Shown here piece after piece: positions 1 through 7,911 of a stretch of DNA of 58,368 nucleotides. This DNA comes from an uncultured Prevotellaceae bacterium (lineage in GTDB: Bacteria > Bacteroidota > Bacteroidia > Bacteroidales > Bacteroidaceae), in NCBI GenBank assembly GCA_902762325.1, contig CACWNV010000022.1:1-58368 (forward strand), in the 5' to 3' direction. Both the position numbers and the translations under genes were made by a program. The notes below the pieces were generated by a model, which saw nothing but the letters and a program-made list of their open reading frames with translations, was not told where the DNA came from and did not search any database. How positions within the stretch are numbered: position 1 is the first letter of the stretch; each line of letters starts with the position of its first letter.

Positions 1-311
1 TTGATGGCAATCTCCTTCACCTTTGCCCACACCTCTTCGCTCATGGGGTGGTTGTCGTTCTTATATTCCTCAGAAGTCCACCAAACTTTATCCTTACTTT
101 GCTCATCGCAAACGATATATTTGTCCTTAGGAGAACGACCAGTGTAAATACCAGTCATCACATTTACAGCGTCAAGTTCTGTGTTCTGACCCTTGTCGAA
201 ACCGGTCAGACCAGCCTTTGTCTCCTCTTCAAAGAGGTACTCATACGACGGATTGTGAGCTATCACGGTAGAACCCGTAATGCCATACTGTGTCAAATCT
301 AACTTTGCCAT
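1..311 (-). CDS. pckA: Phosphoenolpyruvate carboxykinase (ATP), N-terminal part
   Basis: The frame runs leftward from an ATG at 311 and leaves the window, so only about 103 N-terminal residues are visible. They begin [11 protein letters not shown] and include the motif [11 protein letters not shown], which is typical of the N-terminal domain of ATP-dependent PEP carboxykinases. The family interconverts oxaloacetate and PEP in the cytoplasm. In Bacteroidetes it usually runs in the carboxylating direction, as part of the succinate-producing branch; that role is family knowledge. The gene diverges from upp, and a good Bacteroidetes promoter lies 50-80 bp upstream. The start is well supported because there is no upstream in-frame alternative before the promoter. 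The catalytic residues lie outside the window. Confidence 0.93.
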   Translation of the reverse strand, partial: MAKLDLTQYGITGSTVIAHNPSYEYLFEEETKAGLTGFDKGQNTELDAVNVMTGIYTGRSPKDKYIVCDEQSKDKVWWTSEEYKNDNHPMSEEVWAKVKEIAI

Positions 312-360
312 TTTGATTTATTTTTATGAATGATTTGTTTATCCTTATTTAAAACGACTG

Positions 361-392
361 CAAAGTTATGAAAAAACAGCCGTCTGACCAAA
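361..392 (-). promoter_or_regulatory. Bacteroidetes-type promoter of pckA
   Basis: On the minus strand a TTTG (389-392) is followed after exactly 20 bp by TAACTTTG (361-368), matching the -33/-7 consensus TTTG, about 19-21 bp, TAnnTTTG. It predicts a leader of roughly 45 nt before the pckA ATG at 311. Confidence 0.75.
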
Positions 393-506
393 GTTTAATT
401 CGCAAATTTGTTCTTTGCTAATTGTTTTTAGGTTAAAGAACTTAAAAATAAGGATTTACGACTTGTATTTGTCATTCAGACTTAGCAAAAAAAGCCATGA
501 TTTATG

Positions 507-514
507 TATCTTTG
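507..514 (+). promoter_or_regulatory. -7 promoter element of upp
   Basis: TATCTTTG fits the Bacteroidetes -7 box TAnnTTTG and lies 29 bp before the upp start. The matching -33 element is poor (TTAG about 21 bp upstream), so only the -7 box is claimed. Confidence 0.6.
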
Positions 515-543
515 CACATGTTATTAATCAACAGAAATGCACT

Positions 544-1200
544 ATGAATGTCATCAATCTTAGCAATGAAAACACCATCATCAACCAGTTCCTGGCTGAG
601 CTGCGCGACAAGAAATACCAGCAAAACCGACTGCTGTTCCGAAACAACATCCAACGCATCGGGGAAATGATGGCTTACGAAATCTCAAAGACACTCAACT
701 ATAAGCCGAAGACCATCACCACTCCTCTTGGCACCATCGACGTTCCACTACCCAAAGATAACATCGTCATCGCTACCGTGCTGCGGGCAGGACTACCTTT
801 CCATCAGGGATTCCTCAACATCTTCGACCATGCAGAAAATGCCTTCATATCTGCGTATCGCATGTACAAAAACCGCGAGCACACCGAAGTGGGAGTGCAT
901 ACTGAGTACATGGCTTCACCAAGCGTGAAGGGCAAGACGGTTATCATCGTCGATCCGATGCTGGCGACGGGCGGTTCGATGGCTGCCACCTACGATGTTA
1001 TCATGAAATCGGGCAAGCCTACGCATGTACACATTGCCTGTGTCATTGCAGCCCCGGAAGGTATTGAAGTGGTGAAGGAAACGCTTGCCGACAACGCTAC
1101 CATCTGGTGCGCTGCCATCGACGAAGGAATGAATGTGCAGAAATACATCGTTCCGGGATTCGGAGACTGCGGAGACCTCTGCTTCGGAGAAAAAATGTAA
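544..1200 (+). CDS. upp: Uracil phosphoribosyltransferase
   Basis: 218 aa when started at ATG 544. The open frame reaches back to 415, but that extension spans the -7 promoter box at 507-514, so 544 is the real start. The protein carries the PRPP-binding signature VIIVDPMLATGGSM (about residues 133-146), the upstream ATVLRAGLPFHQGF loop, and a C-terminal PGFGDCGDLCFG uracil-binding region. The family converts uracil and PRPP to UMP in pyrimidine salvage in the cytoplasm. It stands alone and diverges from pckA. Length and motifs are normal for the family. A long repeat-rich gap follows. Confidence 0.95.
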   Translation: MNVINLSNENTIINQFLAELRDKKYQQNRLLFRNNIQRIGEMMAYEISKTLNYKPKTITTPLGTIDVPLPKDNIVIATVLRAGLPFHQGFLNIFDHAENAFISAYRMYKNREHTEVGVHTEYMASPSVKGKTVIIVDPMLATGGSMAATYDVIMKSGKPTHVHIACVIAAPEGIEVVKETLADNATIWCAAIDEGMNVQKYIVPGFGDCGDLCFGEKM

Positions 1201-1334
1201 GGGCGCGACTTCTGTTTTTATACCATTCTACGCTTGAGTTCGGTACAAAACGGATAGTACAATTATAAGGTGTAAGCTAAAGCTCTTGCTTGTGTGAGGC
1301 TGTAAAAAGCAGCATTATTACCGTCAAATTTATT

Positions 1335-1730
1335 GACAAAAACTTGTCGGGAAAAAGTGATGAAAGAGAAGTTAAAATCTGTAAAAACCGACTTTCCACT
1401 CTTCATCCTTCATTCTTCATTTTCCCATCGCTTAGGTTTTACACCGCGAAAGGTTAGCTTTGACCGTGCCAAAGACCATGTTTCATCGCCTCAAACATAA
1501 CCTTTCACACGACGAAACATGGTCTTTGGCGCAGCGAAACCTTACCTTTGGCAATTCTGTGTTTTGTAAACCATACGATTACAAATAAATATCCGTGTAA
1601 CCATTTATCAATCAACATGTTACGAAAAACATCAAAAAATGCCGTTTTTTCGACCAAGTGACCCTTTCGTTCGCGCAGATGCCCTTAATTTGGGATCAAA
1701 ATTCGAATATTCCTTTACAAATTCATGTTT
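1335..1730. repeat. Dispersed repeat element A, copy 1
   Basis: This stretch reappears at 40421-40769 in the same order and orientation. Shared blocks are a GACAAAAACTTGTCGG hairpin, a GTGATGAAAGAGAAGTTAAAAT block, a run of GAAACATGGTCTTT-type units, a CCTTACCTTTGGCAA block, a TGTAAACCATACGATTACA block, and a CCTTAATTTGGG..AAAATTCGAATA end. Copy 1 is about 47 bp longer. It contains a perfect 17-bp inverted repeat (1468-1484 with 1514-1530). The one long open frame here reads antisense through the repeats and is judged spurious. The 1201-1334 stretch before it shows nothing recognisable. Confidence 0.85.
1468..1530. repeat. 17-bp perfect inverted repeat within element A
   Basis: GCCAAAGACCATGTTTC (1468-1484) pairs perfectly with GAAACATGGTCTTTGGC (1514-1530) across a 29-nt loop. 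The loop itself contains a further degenerate copy of the unit. In the second copy of element A the same units occur, but the arms have diverged. No T-tract follows, so it does not look like a simple intrinsic terminator. Confidence 0.8.
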
Positions 1731-1752
1731 TGCCGAATGTGCAATTGCAAAT

Positions 1753-1891
1753 GATGCCAGAGGCATCAGACAAAGGTAGCCAGCCATACAGCCGTGCCTA
1801 TGGGTACGGAGAAATGGCTGGAACGGAAATGCCCCCAAGAAGATAGCCTGCCTTTACGGTAGGCGACAAGATTAGCCCCTGTCCCTTACCT
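1753..1891 (+). repeat. Hairpin repeat module B, forward copy (left of PLD island)
   Basis: The module begins with a short hairpin GATGCC-AGA-GGCATC (1753-1767), then AGACAAAGGTAG, then a 42-bp palindrome (1780-1821) with outer arms CCAGCCAT and ATGGCTGG and inner pairing CCGTGCC/GGTACGG. A conserved tail follows, GCCTGCCTTTACGGTAGGCGAC and CTGTCCCTTACCT, ending near 1891. The whole run aligns with 39835-39974. It is the mirror image of the copy at 6345-6412 on the other side of the PLD genes. Confidence 0.85.
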
Positions 1892-1954
1892 ACTTTAACT
1901 CTTTGATAATGAGCAAGAGGCAATAAAATCACCAGTTCTTACGTTCTAAGAAAT

Positions 1955-2071
1955 ATGAGACATTTAAGCACAGACGACTTCCATGAGTATCTTGTCAATA
2001 ATGACGAGGGCTTCAATGGGTCGTGGCTGTTTAGTACAATTCTAACAAATAAAGAGTACGAGAACTTTTGA
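1955..2071 (+). pseudogene. Possible 38-aa gene remnant
   Basis: A short frame starts MRHLSTDDFHEYLVNN and stops at TGA 2069-2071. Its composition looks protein-like, but no promoter, no partner frame and no recognisable domain were found. The following 220 bp have stops in every frame that was followed. It may be the decayed edge of a gene cut when the island formed, or chance. The rest of 1892-2298 holds nothing else that was recognised. Confidence 0.2.
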
Positions 2072-2298
2072 GCGGACTATTGCTGTTCAATATAATGCAG
2101 AAGTGTTGCCTTCATGCATGAAGTATTAGCTGACCATTTTCTGTATGATGCAATTGTTAAGCGTTAAAAAGCATACTATGCATAGGAATATGTAGATTAC
2201 AATCACCTATAGTTGGTCGTAAAAGTTTGATAACTATTTAGCTTCTGTGATGAAATGACTCGGTACACTTTAAAAACTTTGCTCCAAATTCAATTATT

Positions 2299-3810
2299 AT
2301 GGCAGTATATAATACTAAAAACGCAACTGACCTATACTGGGCTTGCAATGAGGGATTCAAGGTGGGTCGTGATCCAATGGGTATTCAAAACTGCTCCATC
2401 ACATTGTATGGACAGATGCTTCCTGGTATGACCAATCTGACGGGGCACATTAGGTACTATAGCCTTTATTGCTGGCTTCTTACTGAGTACAACAACGATT
2501 ATAAAAGCGCTCAGCAATATAATGTCAACCAACGTGATTTCATCAGAAGAGCAGAACTTATCATGGCTTTCATCATGTCTGGACACAATCAAAATTCAGT
2601 GGTTGGTTCTCTATTTTTAGAGCAAAAGAGGTGTCACAAGGATATAAAAGGCTACTACATGATTAAGGAAGGAGCCGACTATGAGCAAACAGATAAGTAC
2701 TGGACATACGGTTCTGGAGCCTTCGGCCAGTACTATCTTGGTGCTCTGGTTTATTTGCAGCTTGTTAGAACAGAAGACAATTGGTTTTATACACGGCCCA
2801 AGGGCAAAGAACTTGCATATACATTCTGCAGAAGTGTTAGTGATGACGTTCGCAAACGCTATATTGATGTGATTTGTAGGGGTAGATTGTCTGAAGAAGA
2901 TATAGTTATTCTACAGCCACTAGGTATTGATCAACTGACAGTTGGATCATCTGAATGGTATTTCCTTAATAATTTGCTGATACTGCCAGACAAAAATGGT
3001 TCCTCATTAAGACGAGAATCAATTAAATTGTTTTTAGAGGCTCTAACTGAGAATTGTACCATTAACGATTTCCCAGAATTACAATATAAGCAATATGCAG
3101 AAGGACACCCAGTCTCTAAGTTTGGCTGGCATTACTATTATCTATGTGAGACCATTCACTACGCTATAGAAAGCATCTTTTGGTTGATTCTTGAAACTGC
3201 TGGAGCTAACAACTACCTTGCCCTCAACAAGTTCCTTGATATGGTTACAACAATTATTCTTGATGAAAACGAGGAAGATATAAGCAATTATACTTTCGAT
3301 AATGTCACCTCTCTCCTATCTAGGCATGAAATTCCTATCATGAGGAATGAACTTGTAGATACTGTGAAAAAAGGACTTCCTGAGCAGGCTGCTATGAAGG
3401 CATTCTTGTTACTCATAAAATGCTATGATTCAATCATGCCCCAGAAAGAGACTTTCGATAGATTTGAGAAACATGTGCACTTGAAAGAACAGTTTGGCTA
3501 TATTACACAGTTTATGCAACGATATGTTGGTAGAAACCAAGGATTCACAGCTAAAAAGGCAATTAAGAATATTGTAAAAACTATCATGAACGACCATACT
3601 ACAGTAGCTTGTCGTAAGATGGGCAATAGTATGCTCGACCTCAGGAAGTTCCTCATAGAGGATGGTTGCATTTTCTTGGTTGAAATCAGAAAGCCACAGT
3701 TCACTAATCCTCGTACCCATACATTATTCAACTTTCTTACAGACCTTCATTATTTGGAGAATGGACGATTGACCAATATAGCTAAAGAATTCATTGACAA
3801 CTATGAATAA
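2299..3810 (+). CDS. Uncharacterised protein, partner of PLD nuclease
   Basis: 503 aa, starting at ATG 2299 with no good in-frame alternative. No family was recognised. There is no signal peptide and no clear transmembrane run, so a soluble, largely helical cytoplasmic protein is likely. Two stretches stand out: an N-terminal block around residues 28-57 with NCSITLYGQMLPGMTN followed by HIRYYSLYCWLL, and a C-terminal block around 462-485 with FLVEIRKPQF. The LPG...RYY...WL pattern resembles what is remembered of the DUF6361-like proteins, but that is a weak impression. The 3' end overlaps the next gene by 8 nt (ATGAATAA), which implies translational coupling and joint function with the HKD-motif nuclease downstream. 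GC is visibly lower than in the neighbouring sugar and kor genes, and repeats flank the pair, so recent transfer is likely. A role as sensor or adaptor for the nuclease is inference only. Confidence 0.85.
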   Translation: MAVYNTKNATDLYWACNEGFKVGRDPMGIQNCSITLYGQMLPGMTNLTGHIRYYSLYCWLLTEYNNDYKSAQQYNVNQRDFIRRAELIMAFIMSGHNQNSVVGSLFLEQKRCHKDIKGYYMIKEGADYEQTDKYWTYGSGAFGQYYLGALVYLQLVRTEDNWFYTRPKGKELAYTFCRSVSDDVRKRYIDVICRGRLSEEDIVILQPLGIDQLTVGSSEWYFLNNLLILPDKNGSSLRRESIKLFLEALTENCTINDFPELQYKQYAEGHPVSKFGWHYYYLCETIHYAIESIFWLILETAGANNYLALNKFLDMVTTIILDENEEDISNYTFDNVTSLLSRHEIPIMRNELVDTVKKGLPEQAAMKAFLLLIKCYDSIMPQKETFDRFEKHVHLKEQFGYITQFMQRYVGRNQGFTAKKAIKNIVKTIMNDHTTVACRKMGNSMLDLRKFLIEDGCIFLVEIRKPQFTNPRTHTLFNFLTDLHYLENGRLTNIAKEFIDNYE

Positions 3811-6271
3811 GAACGAGAGAACTCTCTATCAAGACATACCTGTAGGAAGATTCCACTCTGCAATACTCACAAGTTTTACTTTCGATATAGCACATTTCGA
3901 TAATCAAGTACTGAACTTGTTGAGAGGTAAGCGTATTTGCAGTTATAATATTTTGGTAGACCAACTGCAACTTAATTCATCCATCAATTTCAATTCTGGA
4001 GCATTGCGTAAAGTCGGTAAAGACTATGCTATTACTGGCATTAAATCTCAGGGAGCTTTTCATCCTAAATTGAGTTATTTCGTTGGTGATGATTCAGTCC
4101 TTCTTCTATTTGGTTCTGGTAATCTCACGGTTCCTGGTCATGGCAAGAACCACGAGCTTTTTTCTGGTTTCTACATCAATAAAGAAGACTCATTACAATT
4201 GCCATTTCTGCAAGAGGCATGGGACTACCTCTCTTCATTTTATATTGAAATGGGAGGCTATACATGTAAGCGTGTCACTAAAGAAATACCTCAGAATTGT
4301 TCTTTCAAGTTAAAGGAAAAAGTTATGCATCATATATTCCAAACAATTGACGAAGATACTGATGCAGCTTTAGTATATAATGAAGAAGGAAATTCTATTT
4401 TCAATCAATTACAATCGCTTTTGCCCAAGGATATTATTACTATCACGGTAGTAAGTCCATTCTTTGATAAAGATGGGGGTGTTCTACTTGAACTACATGA
4501 GTTATTCCCATATGCAGAGATCAATGTTCTACTTCAAACCAAATGTTTACTTCCTCCAAACAAGTTAAAGAATAATTCAAAGATTCATTTCTATGATTTT
4601 GACCAAACAAAGAGAGGCAAAAATGATTCGTTTGGAAACTTTAGATACGAACGTAACCTTCATGCTAAGATATTCCACTTTGAAACAGACAGGGAAGAAT
4701 ATGTTATGATTGGTTCTGCCAATGCTACAATTGCAGCAATAGGTGGCAAAACAAAAAAGCCAATTAATAATGAATTTGGGGCTCTTTATCGCTCTTCAAC
4801 CAGAAAATTCCTTAAGGAATTAGGATTATCCGAGAAGAAACGGCTTAAGATTAGAGTGAACGATATGGAGAGAGCAGAAAACATGTCAGAAGATGAAACT
4901 AAACTGCCATTTAATTTGATCTCAATTGACGCAATCGGTGATAACATGACATTGTATCTTGCCAATCTCATAAAGAGTATGGATGTGCAACTGGTCGGGT
5001 ACAATATAGACAATGGGCCCAAGACACTTGCTAAGTTCCATGTAGACAGCAAGCAGAAGAATATAAAGCTTAAAGTATCTCTACCAGCTGACGTAATGTA
5101 TTGTGCACTAACAGATGATGATGGTAACCTTGTCTCTAACTTCCAGTACGTAAACCAGATTGAGAAACTTAACGCTACTAATCCTTCAAAAGAAAACCGT
5201 GACATTAACAAAATGCTGGCAAAGATAGAAAGCGGCAACTATAGTGGTTTGGAGATTGTTGAGTTTATTGATGATCTGATTTGCAACATAATGAACGATA
5301 ATATCCGTCTGAAAAATAATAAGGGCTCTTCGGACTTTAAAGCCACCACGAATGATAGGATAGGTCATTATAATGCAAAATACGACACTGACAAGGAAGA
5401 GAATGAAGTTTTTGACAGACATCCATCTACTATTTCACGCCTTTTAGAATGTATGGAGTCAGCAGTCAAGGAAAAAATATACACAATTAATGAAGAGTTA
5501 AAAGGCGAAGAAGATGAAGCTAATGCAATAGAAAGTAATAACCGCGAGGCTGTTGTAAGACAGAATATAAAGATTGATTCTGATAAACTAGATGTAATCA
5601 TTGATAGCGTATGCCACTTCCTAGCAAGCTATAATATACTGATTGACCAGCGCATAAAAGAACACCAGAGATTCCCAGAAAGGGCTTTGAACCGTCAGGA
5701 CTTGGAATTTCTTGCAGCAACAACATTTGCTGTGCTTGATTTTTGTTTGTTTAGCTCAGATTTCTTTGATTTCAGTAGTTCTGATGACCCTGCAGGCGAT
5801 AAATATTACTTGTTAGAATATTTAAGCGATATAGTAAAAAAGAACATTCCATCTATCATCAATAACTTTACCTTCTTTGCCATTCGAGCACAAAGCACAA
5901 AAATGGACGAGGAAACACGTTTCTATGCTCATAGAACTATGAGATACATCGTATTAGGTTTGTGTTCAGCTATTTCTAAAATGACAGAGACTGACTACAA
6001 TTATTACATTTCCAATATTGAACTCACCTTAGTTAATCTCTTCGATATCTTTGGCGTACCAAACTATAGCACCATAGAAGACACTATTGACCATATCAAT
6101 GAAGTATATGAAAAAGGTATACGTAAAGATAAAGTGAAATCACTATTCGACAGATGTAAAAATACCAATATCGACAACATTAATTACAAGCGTTGGAAAG
6201 GCTATGGTATAGGAAAGGCATATAAGGGGAGGCAGCATTTCATTGAAATACAACAATTAAGGAAGATATAG
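3803..6271 (+). CDS. PLD-family (HKD) nuclease-like protein, candidate defence effector
   Basis: 822 aa from ATG 3803. A TTG at 3794 is possible, but the ATG overlaps the upstream stop in the common ATGAATAA arrangement. Two HKD half-sites are present: FHPKLSYF with GSGNLT about 18 residues on (H87, K89, N107), and LHAKIFHF with GSANAT (H287, K289, N307). This is the paired HxK..GSxN layout of phospholipase-D-superfamily nucleases such as BfiI-type restriction enzymes and several phage-defence effectors. The N-terminus (GRFHSAILTSFTFD) resembles other PLD-like defence proteins. The C-terminal 450 residues, rich in charged helix, match nothing recognised and may form a target-recognition or oligomerisation part. 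No helicase, methyltransferase or toxin-antitoxin partner is adjacent. Both histidines and lysines are intact, so it should be catalytically competent. Activity on DNA, RNA or lipid cannot be decided here. Confidence 0.88.
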   Translation: MNKNERTLYQDIPVGRFHSAILTSFTFDIAHFDNQVLNLLRGKRICSYNILVDQLQLNSSINFNSGALRKVGKDYAITGIKSQGAFHPKLSYFVGDDSVLLLFGSGNLTVPGHGKNHELFSGFYINKEDSLQLPFLQEAWDYLSSFYIEMGGYTCKRVTKEIPQNCSFKLKEKVMHHIFQTIDEDTDAALVYNEEGNSIFNQLQSLLPKDIITITVVSPFFDKDGGVLLELHELFPYAEINVLLQTKCLLPPNKLKNNSKIHFYDFDQTKRGKNDSFGNFRYERNLHAKIFHFETDREEYVMIGSANATIAAIGGKTKKPINNEFGALYRSSTRKFLKELGLSEKKRLKIRVNDMERAENMSEDETKLPFNLISIDAIGDNMTLYLANLIKSMDVQLVGYNIDNGPKTLAKFHVDSKQKNIKLKVSLPADVMYCALTDDDGNLVSNFQYVNQIEKLNATNPSKENRDINKMLAKIESGNYSGLEIVEFIDDLICNIMNDNIRLKNNKGSSDFKATTNDRIGHYNAKYDTDKEENEVFDRHPSTISRLLECMESAVKEKIYTINEELKGEEDEANAIESNNREAVVRQNIKIDSDKLDVIIDSVCHFLASYNILIDQRIKEHQRFPERALNRQDLEFLAATTFAVLDFCLFSSDFFDFSSSDDPAGDKYYLLEYLSDIVKKNIPSIINNFTFFAIRAQSTKMDEETRFYAHRTMRYIVLGLCSAISKMTETDYNYYISNIELTLVNLFDIFGVPNYSTIEDTIDHINEVYEKGIRKDKVKSLFDRCKNTNIDNINYKRWKGYGIGKAYKGRQHFIEIQQLRKI

Positions 6272-6344
6272 GGAATTGGTAATAGTAATTCACGATAAAA
6301 TACCCTTTTTACTCAAATCTTATTTAAATAGGGACAATCCCATA

Positions 6345-6412
6345 CCAGCCATTTCGCAGTCCCCAAGGGGACAGCTGTATGGCTGGTTACCATTGTCTAA
6401 TGCCTCTGGCAT
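6345..6412 (-). repeat. Hairpin repeat module B, inverted copy (right of PLD island)
   Basis: Read on the minus strand this is the same module as 1753-1821. A short hairpin AATGCC-TCT-GGCATT is followed by AGACAATGGTA, then the 42-bp palindrome (6345-6386) with outer arms CCAGCCAT/ATGGCTGG and a perfect inner stem GTCCCC/GGGGAC. Its outer 34 bp differ from the left copy at only three positions. An open frame crossing it (6276-6482) translates the repeat and is not counted as a gene. The sequence 6413-6480 is a weak continuation of the repeat (more TGGCATT/AATGCCA fragments). Confidence 0.85.
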
Positions 6413-6503
6413 TTCATCCGTTGAAAGCATTGAGGCTGGCATTTGTAATGCCATTAGCAATGAACGCCCAACGTATTTCTAAGGCGGATGTAAAGGAATG
6501 AAA

Positions 6504-6540
6504 TGACCCCCGAAAGTATTAGTCTAACTTTCGGGGGTCA
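6504..6540. terminator. Bidirectional hairpin terminator
   Basis: TGACCCCCGAAAGT pairs perfectly with ACTTTCGGGGGTCA (14-bp stem, 9-nt loop). It sits between two convergent genes, the PLD gene and the sugar dehydrogenase, so it can serve both strands. The core is shared with the hairpin at 11896-11942. Confidence 0.8.
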
Positions 6541-6578
6541 CTTCACTTTTGATACGCCTTCCTAACACTTACAATCCA

Positions 6579-7874
6579 CTAAGCGTGAAGCTCAGGAGTT
6601 AGCATATACCGGCAGTCGACGACGGGTTTTTCTGTCAGTTGTCTGATGTTTGCAAACACCGGCCATGCCGTGGTGATAACGAAGACGTCGGCCTGACTGA
6701 TGATTGTCTCGTAGCTGTCGACATATTCAATCGGCAAGTTGGCATAGCATCGTTCGAACTCTTTGTTAGCCACGGGGTCGTATGCGATGATGTTGGTATA
6801 ACCGAGCTGTTGTAGCTGCCTGATGATCTTTGCGGCTGGTGAGTCGCGAACATCATCGCTCCCTTGCTTAAACGACAATCCGAGGATGCCGATGGCTCGC
6901 TGCTTGTCTTCTCCGACGCTATGCGCCACTTTCTGTGCTATATGGGCAGGCATCTCATCATTGGTCCTGATGACATTCTTAAGAATCTGTGCATCGAATC
7001 CGGCACTGTTGGCTACGGCATAAAGGGCGTTGGTATCCTTTGGCAGGCAGTAACCGCCATAGCCACAACCAGGATAGACATAGCTGGTCATGCTGGCTCC
7101 ACCCCACCTCTTGTCTTCATGCAGGATTCGGAAAGCGGTGGCAACGTCGATGCCGCCTATCGTATCAGCCACCAGACTCATCTCATTGCTATAGCTGATG
7201 AGTGTTGCCAGTAACGTGTTCGACAGGTATTTGATGAACTCGCCTGTATTTAACGACACGCAATAGACGGGTGCGCTGACCGTGGCATAGATCTTACGCA
7301 GGATGTCTGCTGAGCGTTCGTCGCTTACACCGAGCACGATACGGTCGGCATTCATGAAGTCGTCCCAGCAGTGTCCTTCGCGCAGGAACTCAGGGTTGTT
7401 AGCAACGCCAAGGTCTTTCCCGACTTTGATTCCTTTTGCTTCGAGAAAGGGAATGATTTTCTGCGAGGTGGTTGACGGTGGAATGGTAGACTTAACGACA
7501 AGCACCTGATAGTGTTGGGAGTCGGATCGGGCAGAAAGTGTCTGGTCGATGGCGCTGAAGAGATAGGAGAGATCAGCCTGTCCATCAGTACCGTAGGGCG
7601 TTCCGACGCAATAATAGATGCAATCGCTTTGTCTGATGACGGATAGTGAGTCTTGGGGGTTGGCGGGATCTAATCCTATGGGGTGGAAGCGCTTTCCGAG
7701 ATGCCGCTTTAACGCCTCGTCGAGTCCAGGCTCGAGGAACGGCAGCTGTCCATTCTGGATGGTGCTCAGCCGCTCTGGGTTCATCTCTACGCCATAGACG
7801 GTATGTCCGTATTCTGCGAAGCCTAACGATGTGGTGAGGCCTACAAATCCTAATCCAAAAACAGTGATGGTCAT
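6579..7874 (-). CDS. UDP-glucose/GDP-mannose-type nucleotide sugar dehydrogenase
   Basis: 431 aa. An N-terminal Rossmann fold (ITVFGLGFVGL, residues 2-12) binds NAD. The central helical domain carries ANNPEFLREG and a lysine in GEFIKYLSNT. The catalytic cysteine lies in YPGCGYGGYCLPKD (about residues 268-281), and a C-terminal UDP-binding domain includes GLSFKQGSDDVRDSP. The family oxidises a nucleotide hexose (UDP-glucose, UDP-HexNAc or GDP-mannose) to its uronate in two NAD-dependent steps, for capsule or LPS sugars. All key residues are present. It is the last gene of a leftward four-gene cluster, 37 bp after the SDR gene. If its substrate is UDP-glucose, the product UDP-glucuronate would be the natural substrate for the upstream SDR if that is a decarboxylase; this pairing is inference. 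Confidence 0.9.
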   Translation of the reverse strand: MTITVFGLGFVGLTTSLGFAEYGHTVYGVEMNPERLSTIQNGQLPFLEPGLDEALKRHLGKRFHPIGLDPANPQDSLSVIRQSDCIYYCVGTPYGTDGQADLSYLFSAIDQTLSARSDSQHYQVLVVKSTIPPSTTSQKIIPFLEAKGIKVGKDLGVANNPEFLREGHCWDDFMNADRIVLGVSDERSADILRKIYATVSAPVYCVSLNTGEFIKYLSNTLLATLISYSNEMSLVADTIGGIDVATAFRILHEDKRWGGASMTSYVYPGCGYGGYCLPKDTNALYAVANSAGFDAQILKNVIRTNDEMPAHIAQKVAHSVGEDKQRAIGILGLSFKQGSDDVRDSPAAKIIRQLQQLGYTNIIAYDPVANKEFERCYANLPIEYVDSYETIISQADVFVITTAWPVFANIRQLTEKPVVDCRYMLTPELHA

Positions 7875-7911
7875 ATAATTATCAAGTGTTAAGTGGGTGG
7901 ATGTTAGTTAA

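Noticed and set aside
1632-1838. Minus-strand frame with MAGYLC-like wording through element A and module B
   Set aside because: Similar frames (YGWLPLS / AGYLC) occur wherever module B occurs, in either orientation; they translate the repeat and do not fit a gene.
1201-2298. tRNA or other RNA gene in the long gap
   Set aside because: No cloverleaf or conserved RNA consensus was seen; palindromes there belong to the repeat families.
2299-6271. Assignment of the PLD pair to DISARM, Mokosh or a BfiI-type restriction system
   Set aside because: No helicase, methyltransferase or DUF1998-type partner is present, and the 503-aa partner does not match any component I know; kept as an unnamed candidate.
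6276-6482. Plus-strand 68-aa frame after the PLD gene
   Set aside because: It reads through the inverted module B copy; no promoter and no conserved domain.
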